From Symbiodinium natans (Eukaryota; Sar; Dinophyceae; Suessiales; Symbiodiniaceae), in contig CAJNDS010000347.1 in NCBI GenBank assembly GCA_905221605.1, forward strand, positions 345,001 to 409,000: a stretch of 64,000 nucleotides of DNA. The letters are read 5' to 3'. Position 1 is the first letter of the stretch. Every line of letters starts with the position of its first letter. Position numbers and translations under genes: made by a program. Below the pieces are notes generated by a model. That model was not told the DNA's origin and searched no databases. It saw only the letters and a program-made list of their open reading frames with translations. Below, in pieces: positions 1 through 8,699 of this stretch.

Positions 1-650
1 TTTCTCGGGCGTGCTTTCTTGGAGGCTAAGCTTCCCTACACTTCCCCTCAAGGCCCGACGCCCCAAACCCGAAACCCGAAAAGCCTTGGGCCCGAAAGCC
101 CCCCAGCCTCAGGTGTGGGACGCTTGGTGCTGGAGCATTTAGACGAGGCAATCCAGAGCACGTGATGTTGTGTGATGTTCCTTTGTGCCAAGAAGTATCA
201 TTGCGGGAGGTTTGAGTTTAAGGTTTGCGGTCTAGGGGGTCTGCCCTTAAACCCTAAACTTTCTGGAGGTCCCTGAGCTCCGGGTTGAGGATTTAAGGTT
301 AAGGGTTTCGGCCTTATAGGGTTGGGATGTTATGCTCAATAATAAGGTCTGTTTGTATATTGGGGAGCACCCCAAGCTTAGGGTTTCGAAGGTTTAGGGT
401 TGGGGCTGTCTCGGGCGTGCTGTCTTGAGCAGTTTAGGGTTTAGGGTGTAGGGTTTAGGGTTTGGGGTTTAGGGTGTCTGGCCTTAACCCCTAAACTCTC
501 TGGAGATTTAAGGTTAAGGGTTTCGGGCTTATAGGGTTGGGATGTTATACACCATATTAATGACTGTTAGAAAATTGGGGAACACCCCAGGCTTAGGGTT
601 TCGAAGGTTTAGGGCTGGGGCTTTCTCGGGCGTGCTTTCTTGAGCAGTTC

Positions 651-729
651 AGGGTTTAGGGTTTAGGGTTTAGGGTTTAGGGTTTAGGGTTTAGGGTTTA
701 GGGTTTAGGGTTTAGGGTTTAGGGTTTGG
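651..729 (+). repeat. Interstitial TTTAGGG array
   Basis: About eleven head-to-tail TTTAGGG units between two subtelomere-like blocks. This is the plant/dinoflagellate telomere heptamer. It is internal, not a chromosome end, because unique-like sequence continues on both sides. Confidence 0.95.
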
Positions 730-1144
730 GGGGTCTGGCCTTAAACCCTAAACCCTCTGGAGGTCCCTGAGCTCCGGGTTGAGGATTGAAGGTTAAGGGT
801 TTCGGCCTTATAGGGTTGGGATGTTATGCTCAATAATTAGGTCTGTTTGTATATTGGGGAGCACCCCAAGCTTAGGGTTTCGAAGGTTTAGGGCTGGGGC
901 TGTCTCGGGCGTGCTGTCTTGAGCAGTTTAGGGTTTAGGGTGTAGGGTTTAGGGTTTGGGGTTTAGGGTGTCTGGCCTTAACCCCTAAACTCTCTGGAGA
1001 TTTAAGGTTAAGGGTTTCGGGCTTATAGGGTTGGGATGTTATACACCATATTAATGACTGTTAGAAAATTGGGGAACACCCCAGGCTTAGGGTTTCGAAG
1101 GTTTAGGGCTGGGGCTTTCTCGGGCGTGCTTTCTTGAGCAGTTC

Positions 1145-1258
1145 AGGGTTTAGGGTTTAGGGTTTAGGGTTTAGGGTTTAGGGTTTAGGGTTTAGGGTTT
1201 CGGGTTTAGGGTTTAGGCTTGAGGGTTTAGGGTTTAGGGTTTAGGGTTTAGGGTTTGG
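1145..1258 (+). repeat. Interstitial TTTAGGG array with variants
   Basis: About fifteen TTTAGGG units with a few substitutions (GTTTCGGG, GGCTTGAGGG) in the middle. It occupies the same place in the higher-order repeat as the array at 651-729. Confidence 0.95.
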
Positions 1259-1455
1259 GGGGTCTGGCCTTAAACCCTAAACCCTCTGGAGGTCCCTGAG
1301 CTCCGGGTTGAGGATTTAAGGTTAAGGGTTTCGGCCTTATAGGGTTGGGATGTTATGCTCAATAATTAGGTCTGTTTGTATATTGGGGAGCACCCCAAGC
1401 TTAAGGTTTCGAAGGTTTAGGGTTGGGGCTGTCTCGGGCGTGCTGTCTTGAGCAG

Positions 1456-1514
1456 TTCAGGGTTTAGGGTTTAGGGTTTAGGGTTTAGGGTTTAGGGTTT
1501 AGGGTTTAGGGTGT
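1456..1514 (+). repeat. Interstitial TTTAGGG array
   Basis: About eight TTTAGGG units that close the third block A and mark the end of the higher-order repeat. Confidence 0.95.
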
Positions 1515-1533
1515 AGCTTCTCTTCCAAAAGCG

Positions 1534-1693
1534 CCCTAAACCCAAAAGCCTTGGGCCCAAAACCACCCAGCCTCAGGTATGGGACGCTTGGTGCTGAAGC
1601 ATGTAGACGAGGCAATCCAGAGCACTGGTCCGCCCAGCTTCATCCCATCAGCTTTGCAGTGGTGTTGTGTGATCTTCTTTTGTGCCAAGAAGT
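1534..1693 (+). repeat. Second copy of a non-telomeric segment also present at 75-202
   Basis: The stretch that starts near CCTTGGGCCC and runs through GACGAGGCAATCCAGAGCA to TGTGCCAAGAAGTAT occurs at about 75-202 and again here. The copy here carries about 40 extra bases (TGGTCCGCCCAGC onward) that the first copy lacks. Short reading frames cross it but none resembles a known protein. It probably belongs to the subtelomere-like repeat family. Confidence 0.75.
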
Positions 1694-1939
1694 ATGCAAA
1701 GCTGCAAAAGTCCCACCTTTTCCCTACCAAACCAAACGCTCTCAATCTCTCCATACCCAAAGTAACCAACCCAAGGGCTACAAGGGGTGGCTGAGGCTTG
1801 TCTGGGGAGGGAACTTGGGCGGTTGCCAGGAATTCCACGAGAATAGGAAAAAAGGAGGACCGCGGCCTGATAAACACGAAGGAGCCTCAAATCCACGACC
1901 CACCCCCCAGGGGCGAGAAAAAAAAAAAAACGAAAAACT

Positions 1940-2262
1940 CACAAAACCGCAGCCGCGATTTGGCGCGAATTAGCCGCGATTTGGCGCGAAACGCCGCGAA
2001 CTGTAGGGGGGGTGCCCCGGGCCATTTTTTCAGGTTTTGTTTTTTTTATTAATTTAAATAGGCAGCCGAATTTTTTTCTGAAAACAAAACAAGCCCCGAA
2101 GCCACACTAACAGCCGCGAACAGCGTGGAAACCTGCGGCGCGAGCAGTGAAGCCGCGAACAAAGACACTGAAGCCGCGAAAAAAAAGAACAGCGCAGCCA
2201 CGAACTGTATATAGCGCAGCCGCGAACTGCAGATTGCGAAGCCGCGAGCTGTAGAAAGGAAA
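1940..2262. repeat. Field of GCCGCGAA-type octamers
   Basis: The core GCCGCGA(A/G/T) recurs about ten times, separated by 8-40 bases, often as AGCCGCGAACTGTA or GAAGCCGCGAA. Spacing is irregular, so this is a scattered motif cluster rather than a clean tandem array. No reading frame is convincing. A shorter variant is GGCGCGAA. Confidence 0.6.
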
Positions 2263-2394
2263 CCCGGTCCGTTATAGTGACACTGCATTCAGCCACGTGC
2301 CAATCTGTGTGCATGTGCAGCGCATTGCAATATAACAATGTGTTGCATTAGAAATATAGAAATAAAGTTATATTACAACAAAGAAATATGCAAC

Positions 2395-2577
2395 CCTAGG
2401 CCCTAAGCTCTAAACCTAAACCCTAAACCCCTAAACCCCTAAACCCCTAAACCCCTAAACCCCTAAACCCCGAAACCCCTAAACCCCTAAACCCCTAAAC
2501 CCTACCCTGCACCCTACACCCTACACCCTACACCCTAAACCCTAAACCCTAAACATTAAACCCTAAACCCTAAACCC
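2395..2577 (-). repeat. Interstitial CCCTAAA array, opposite orientation to the arrays at 651-1514
   Basis: The run starts with CCCTAAA units, continues as about eleven 8-mer CCCCTAAA units, then CCCTACA variants, then CCCTAAA again. It faces the TTTAGGG arrays upstream, so the two sets are in inverted orientation around the 1515-2394 segment. Confidence 0.9.
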
Positions 2578-3115
2578 GTGACAATATAAGAACCCAGCAG
2601 TGCACTCACGTAATCAGAATCAAATTCTGAGCTCATAATATATTCATACACATCAATAAAAAGAAAATGAATATATTAACATAATCGTATAAAAAGTCTT
2701 GTAAGGAATCTGATGTATTAATGTGATAGAATTATAAATAATGCAGAATAAATGAAAATTTCATATTGTAATCATATAAGAATACAATATACCATATAAG
2801 AATAGAACAAGAGAATATACTGATATAACAATAACAAGTCTAATCTGGCACTAGGAAATGAATAATTCAAGAAAACAATATACTCATCGTGTATGAATAA
2901 ATATAAAATATTTAAAACAGAAATTTACAAGTTAATAATATAATCGCCTAATAACATTCCTACTTTCTAGTAATATGTTAATATACAACACTCCTTATAA
3001 ATATAAAAATATATAAATATATTTATATATATACACACGGAAGAAGATACTAATTCAGATGATTATAGTTTGTGTATATAAATATATAGCAACGGAATAA
3101 TTGTGCGATGTGTTC
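2578..3115. other. AT-rich island without recognisable genes
   Basis: By eye about four fifths of this stretch is A or T, with many ATATAA and AATATA runs, while both flanks are G+C-rich. There is no long reading frame, tRNA shape or clear tandem period. It abuts the CCCTAAA array on the left and the plus-strand gene on the right. An organelle-derived insert, a replication or matrix element, or simple AT-rich spacer are all possible. Confidence 0.75.
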
Positions 3116-3259
3116 TGAATGCTACCCCTGCGGCTTCGAGTCAGCTCTGTGCAATGTGTTCTGGTGTGTTCTTATGGAAGGTTTTGCACGCTGACAGGAA
3201 CGGAACAACATACAGCAACTAAGAGTTCAAACATCACAACCAGTGCTGCCCGATCCACC

Positions 3260-5461
3260 ATGGCCCTCGCGAAGACAGCCGAGAAAGAGAAGACGTGCAA
3301 GGAAGTCCGCAAAAAAGAAAAGAAGGAGAAGAAAGAGAAGAAAGAGAAGAACGAGTCTGAAGCGAAGCCAGACCCCCGCCTTTCCCCACCAGCAGGTCGC
3401 AGGCTGAGCTTGAAGACTTCCCCCAGGACCGCCAAGCGCAAAGCTGCGCTGGCAGCGACCACACGGACCAACAGGCCTGAGCCCCCTAAGCGCAAAGACC
3501 CAGAAGACCAGAAACCTGAGGAGGCTCAGGCACTGCTCCCAACGGATTCCAAGAAGAAGCCAAAGCCAGACCCAACGACGGCCCCAGCGAGCAGCAAGGA
3601 AGAGAAGAAGCAAGCGAAGAAGAAGAGAGCAAAAGCAGAGAAGAAGGCAAGGAAAGCAAAGAAAGCAGCAGCCGGTCTGAAGGACAAGCAAGATGGTGAG
3701 AACGGAAGCGACAGCAACGAAGCCGAAGAAGACGCAGGTGAAGCGGCAAAAGGTGAAGTGGAACCCAAGAACTTGCTTGACAGCTTCAATGCTGAGGACC
3801 CCTAGGGAGCTGTTTTCAGGGTTTGTCGACCGAACCGGCGTCAATGACTCACAAACAATGTGCACAGGAGAGCGTCACGGAAGACTACCTCGACGGCTTG
3901 CTGGCGGAGCTTGAAGACAGTCCGACGAACGCTCCTGCAGACTCTGCAGAGGATGAGGATTCTTCGAACGAGAGCAGTTCGGAGTCAGACGGGTCGAGCA
4001 AGTCGGAAGACGAGGCGCAGGAAGCGGGCAGCGAGGCTGCTGGCTCTGCCTCGTCGGAGGCTGCAGAGAGTAGCGACAGCTCCAGCTCTGACTCTGAGCC
4101 GGAGGCAGATACAAACAAGGAAGGCGACGCTAACAAGTTGGCAGTCGTGCCGGCAGGCGCTGTGGAGGACCGCTCGGGAGGCAGCCTTGCGCTGGTTGCC
4201 CAGAGTGCCGGGGAGTCCACGCAAAAGGCCAACAGCAACGTGATGAATTCAACAAGCAGGGCGGGAACGGTCGGGATGGGATAGGCTGGTGTCGCACTTT
4301 TTGTTTTGCACGCCAAGGCATCACGCACAAGCGCGACTGGGACACCTTCACGAGACAATGCGGGAACAGGAAGCTGTTTCCTATCGAGTTGTCGGAGTAC
4401 TACGACAAACGCAAAAGTGACTTGTTCAACTTGTGGCTCAGCAACGGCAAAGACCTTCAGAAGCCAGGGCCTTAACGTTTACCGTGCAGCATCCTAATGT
4501 TATAGGCGTTGTCAAGACTCCACCCATGTCTGTGCGCAGGGTAAAAGTATGCGTCGAGCGCATCCGCGAGAACAAGACGACAGCCAGAGAAGGTGCTCTG
4601 GCTATGAAGAAGCGAGACATTCTGAATGTCTACCCCGAGGACAAAGCAGAAAAGCTGTGCAAGAAGTTGTTTGCGCAGGGCCGCTACTACGAAGACGAGG
4701 AGTTTCCAGGAGACAACGACGAGATCTTCTACTACGTAAGACAGCCGCGGAAAGTGAATGTGGATGCTGTGACATCTGAGAAGGCGTCGCTGAGCGCAAA
4801 CATGAAGGTTGGCGATGCTTCGGTGATGGAGCAGATGACGGGCTCCGACGGAGTCTTCGCAGCTGGTGCCATGCCAGCCATGAAGGCAGCCAGCGCTGCT
4901 GGCGCGAAGGCTGTCGCTGACATGGTGGCTGGAGACGGAACACAAAAGGGGCAGAAACCCAGGAAGACCCCCAAAGCGGCCAATGAGGCTGAGATCGTCC
5001 TGCCGACCACGCCAAAGGACAGAGCGGAAGAAGTCGCGAATGATGTGCTGAAGGCTGTTGGGGAAGCAAAGAAGCTGTGCTTGTCGCTGAAAGGGATGGA
5101 GTACAGTGACGACTTGCACAAGGACCTGGGAGCCTTTGCCGGGGACGCTGAGTCCATGTACTTGGATATCAATAAGCTTCTGAAGAAGACGAAGCAAAAG
5201 AAGAAGTATGCAGCCAAGTACGAAGACTTCGTGGCTACCTCGACCAAGAAGCTTGAGTGGTACAAGAAAGCAGAGGCAAGCAAACTTCGTAATCGTAGTA
5301 GGTCTCAAAAAAGCTTAAGAGTGAGCACATCCCCGTGGAAACTTTCGCAGGCCGCGGGCAAGTCCTTCCTCTCAGCCGCCAAGAAGAAAAAGCAACCAAA
5401 GGCCAAAGCAAAGCATGGCAAGGACAAAGAGCAGAAGGGGAGCGCTAAAGCTGCAGCTTAG
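3260..5461 (+). CDS. Lysine-rich / acidic multicopy dinoflagellate protein, split into at least three frames
   Basis: Function unknown. The likely start is the ATG at 3260 in an ACCATGG context; an upstream in-frame stretch is open but unlike the rest. Part 1 (to 3805) is very rich in Lys/Glu/Ala (KKEKKEKKEKK). Part 2 (about 3796-4284) is a Ser/Glu/Asp acidic tract. A third stretch near 4257-4464 reads in another frame through HKRDWDTFTRQCG and DLFNLWLSNGKDLQ. Part 4 (about 4541-5461) reads through RDILNVYPEDKAEKL and EEFPGDNDEIFYY and ends in a KKKK-rich tail. The step near 4462-4540 looks like an 80-base intron ending GTGCGCAG. The step near 3800 looks like a one-base frameshift. From memory, the FPGD-DE-YY and LFNLW motifs belong to a family repeated very often in Symbiodinium-type genomes, perhaps carried by mobile elements. 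The copy may be a pseudogene. Confidence 0.55.
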
Positions 5462-5789
5462 GGCGCAGGGTGTGATGTGCGGATTCTTCGTGCTTGCGTG
5501 TTTTGAGGCCGCGACTAGAGCGACTAGACTGTGTAGTCCGGCCAGCGTGAGCTGACGCAATTTTTGTGCTCAATTTTTGTGCTACTATCCAAGCCTGTAG
5601 AGCGACAAGCTCGCGACCTTTGTTCACTGAGAGAAAAGTGACAGCTGAAGCATCAACGTCACACCATGAAGAAGCTTTATTCAAACAACAAAATCATGTG
5701 TATCCTCCCACGCAGGCTCGCAACATCGCGCAGGCCCGAGACCAAGGCACGTGCCTTCCAGCCCTTGAAGCCTAAACCTTCAGACAAGT
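5462..5789. other. 3' flank of the lysine-rich gene, nothing recognised
   Basis: Short frames only. The stretch ATTTTTGTGCT is directly repeated near 5560 and 5572. No RNA gene or repeat array is visible before the minisatellite starts. Confidence 0.5.
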
Positions 5790-7680
5790 ACTCTAAACCC
5801 TGAAGACCTTAATCCCGCACCCTAAACCCTTGAAGCCCGAATTCCTTAAACCCTTATAGGCCCTGCATTCCTAAACCCAGCTGACAGAGGTTGCAAGGCC
5901 TTGGTGGGCCCCAACGTGGACTACTTTAAAGGCCTCAAACGTTAGGGGTTTAGGGTTTAGGGTTTAGGGTTTAGGGTTTAGGGTTTAGGGTCAAACCCTT
6001 ATAGGCCCTGCACTCCTAAACCCAGCTGACAGAGCTCAACGTGGCTACCCTCAAGGCCTCAAACGTCTACCCTAAACCCTTAAAAGCCCTAAATCCTTAA
6101 ACCCTTATAGGCCCTGCACTCCTACCGCCAGCTGACAGAGTTGCAAGGCTCATACCCTAAAGGCCTCAAGCGTTTACCCTAAACCCTTAAAGCCCTAAAT
6201 CCTTAAACCCTTATAGGCCCTGCACTCCCAAACCCAGCTGACACAGGTTGCAAGGCCTTGGTGGGCCTCAACGTGGACTGCCCACCTTTACCCTAAACCC
6301 AAAGCCCTAAATCCTTAAACCCTTATAGGCCCTGCACTCCCAAGCTGACACAGGTTGCAAGGCCTTAAAACCCTTTACCCTAAACCCTTAAAGCCCTAAA
6401 TCCTTAAACCCTTATAGGCCCTGCACTCCCAAACCCAGCTGACACAGGTTGCAAGGCCTTGGTGGGCCTCAACGTGGACTGCCCACCTTTACCCTAAACC
6501 CATAAAGCCCTAAATCCTTAAACCCTTATAGGCCCTGCACTCCCAAACCCAGCTGACACAGGTTGCAAGGCCTGGGTGGGCCTCAACGTAAACCCTAAAC
6601 ATTTACCCTAAACCCTTAAAGCCCCCCAAATCCTTAAACCCTTATAAGCCCTACACTCCTAAACCCAGCTGACAGAGGATGCAAGGCCTTGGTGGGCCTC
6701 AACGTGGACTGCCCCAATAAAGGCCTCAAACGTTTACCCTAAACCCTTAAAGCCGTAAATCTTTAAACCCTTATAGACCCTGCACTCCTAAACCCAGCTG
6801 ACCGAGGCTGCAAGGCCTGGGTGGGCCTCAACGTAACCCATAAACATTTACCCTAAACCCTTAAAGCCCCCTAAATCCTTAAACCCTTATAGGCCTTGCA
6901 CTCCTAAACCCAGCTGACAGAGGATGCAAGGCCTTGGTGGGCCTCAACGTGGACTGCCCACCTTTACCCTAAACCCATAAAGCCCTAAATCCTTAAACCC
7001 TTATAGGCCCTGCACTCCCAAACCCAGCTGACACAGGTTGCAAGGCCTGGGTGGGCCTCAACGTAAACCCTAAACATTTACCCTAAACCCTTAAAGCCCC
7101 CCAAATCCTTAAACCCTTATAAGCCCTACACTCCTAAACCCAGCTGACAGAGGTTGCAAGGCCTTCCTGGGCCTCAACGTGGACTGCCCTAAAGGCCTCA
7201 AACGTTTTATCCTAAACCCTTAAAAGCCCTAAATCCTCAAATCCTTATAGGCCCTGCACTCCTAAACCCAGCTGACAGAGGCTGCAAGGCCTGGGTGGGC
7301 CTCAACGTAAACTACGCCATACACATTTACCCTAAACCCTGCCCTAAATCCTTAAACCCTTATAGGCCCTGCACTCCCAAACCCAGCTGACAGAGGATGC
7401 AAGGCCTCGGCTGACGTGGACTACTCTAAAGGCTTAAAACATGCACCCTAAGGGTTTGGGCCTTGGTTGGCCTCAGCGCGGTTTACTCTAAAGACCCATA
7501 AACGTCTACCCTAAACCTTGTAACCCTAAATTCGTAAATCCCAGCTGATAAAGGTAGGCCTTGGTGGGCCACAACGTGGTTTTCCCGAAGACCTCTATAA
7601 GCCCTAAAGCCCTAAATCCTTAAACCCTAAGCCCAAGCCCTGATAGAGGTTGCAAGGCTTCAACCCTAAACCCAAACCCT
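5790..7680. repeat. Minisatellite of about 105-125 bp, roughly 14 copies, with CCCTAAA-like edges
   Basis: Each unit carries CCCTTATAGGCCCTGCACTC, then AAACCCAGCTGACA, then GAGGTTGCAAGGCC, then GGTGGGCCTCAACGTGGA, then a telomere-like joint (ACCCTAAACCCTTAAA). Copies begin near 5850, 5998, 6105, 6210, 6320, 6412, 6525, 6640, 6770, 6886, 7000, 7110, 7240 and 7360. Copies differ by point changes and short deletions. A TTTAGGG run (5945-5990) sits inside the second unit in reversed orientation relative to the CCCTAAA joints. No coding potential. Confidence 0.9.
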
Positions 7681-7870
7681 GTATCCTGGAAGCCTAACCC
7701 CCGCCGCCCCTCCCCCCCCCCGCCCCCCGAAAAGGCCGACCAGCCAGGAGCTGCCCGCGCGGCTTGGAGCGCTGTTCTTTCAAGGTTTAGATTCGGGTTT
7801 CGGGTAGGGTTTATATAGGGCTTTGGGGCTTTTGGGGTTTGTAGGGTTAGGGTTTATAGTGTTTGTAGGG

Positions 7871-7988
7871 TTACTTGGAGGATCGGGGCACTTGGTAAGT
7901 AGGGTGTTAAGTATCTTAAAGGGTTCTATGTAGATCGAAGTACCTTACTTATAACCCCACTTACTAAGTACCCCGATCCTCCAAGTAA
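7871..7988. repeat. Foldback: 35-bp inverted repeat with a 48-base loop
   Basis: Arm 7871-7905 (TTACTTGGAGGATCGGGG onward) pairs with the reverse complement of 7954-7988 at 32 of 35 positions. The sequence around it (7780-8100) is degenerate telomere-like (GGGTTT/TAGGG), and it is bracketed by C-runs at 7705-7730 and 8113-8128. It could be a small foldback element or hairpin RNA; nothing shows expression. Confidence 0.85.
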
Positions 7989-8139
7989 GGGTTTTCGTTG
8001 TAGCGCAAGGCAAGGCTTCGGAGATTCAGTGGTTTTAGGGCTTGAGGTTTTCTATAGGGTCTGGGTTGTATAGTGTGGGGGTTTAAGGCAGATGGTTTCC
8101 GGGTTTAGAGGCCACCCCCCCCCCCCCGGGCCCCCGGAC

Positions 8140-8699
8140 ATAGCTGTGTAGAATGTGTAGAATCAGGCACTGTCGTTGAATCCAAAGCCTAGCTGTTGCA
8201 CTTCACTGCAGGAGGTAAGAAAGCGGCTTCAAGTTCAAGCCCTAGACTCCAAACCGTAGACGCCGTAGACTATAGTTCTAGCCGGCTCGAAAAACACCAT
8301 TGGCAACCACAACAGAAGAACCTTGCAATAGCCGCCAAACCCAGGAGCGGTCCGAACAACAAGAGGCAAGCGGCCAATTGTTGCTCAAGGCACGGGCTTT
8401 AGGCGGCACAGCTACGCTTTTGGTTTCGGGTGTTGCTGCGGGCTCCAGGCGCAAACGCTACAGTCCTGTTTCGGGCATGATCGAAGGTTTCAAGGCCCTC
8501 TTGAAGAAAGATTTTCTAGCGTAGGAAAGTTGCGGAAATTTCAGACCTGCCCTCGTCGCAGGCCGCTCAAGAGAACGCGATATGAAGATTTGCCTCACAG
8601 CCATGCAGCTGAAGAGTTCATCCGAAGCTGATCGACTTTAGCCGCTTTAGCCGTGAAAGCGTGCCGCACGTGTTAACGTGTCCTAAACTTTGACTCTGC
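8140..8699. other. No gene recognised
   Basis: Two overlapping plus-strand frames (8196-8402 and 8300-8524) show no family resemblance and have ordinary lengths for chance frames. A short open stretch from an ATG at 8582 stops after 19 codons. This lies just upstream of the transposase-like gene and could hold its first exon or 5' flank. Confidence 0.4.

Larger units (their letters stand above)
1..1455. repeat. Subtelomere-like higher-order repeat, about 490-530 bp period
   Basis: Two blocks alternate. Block A (begins near 236, 730 and 1260) starts with GGTCTGGCCTTAAACC and holds the GGAGGTCCCTGAGCTCC and TCTGTTTGTATATTGG stretches. Block B (near 475 and 970) holds TTATACACCATATTAATG. Each A+B unit is separated from the next by a TTTAGGG run, giving periods near 490 and 530 bp. 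The blocks are almost identical between copies, so the amplification is recent. No protein-coding signal is visible. Confidence 0.85.

Noticed and set aside
1-1514. True chromosome end
   Set aside because: The arrays are short, interrupted by complex repeats and followed by inverted CCCTAAA DNA; nothing shows a terminus.
2578-3115. Organelle DNA insert
   Set aside because: Composition fits, but no organelle gene fragment could be read; left as unexplained AT-rich DNA.
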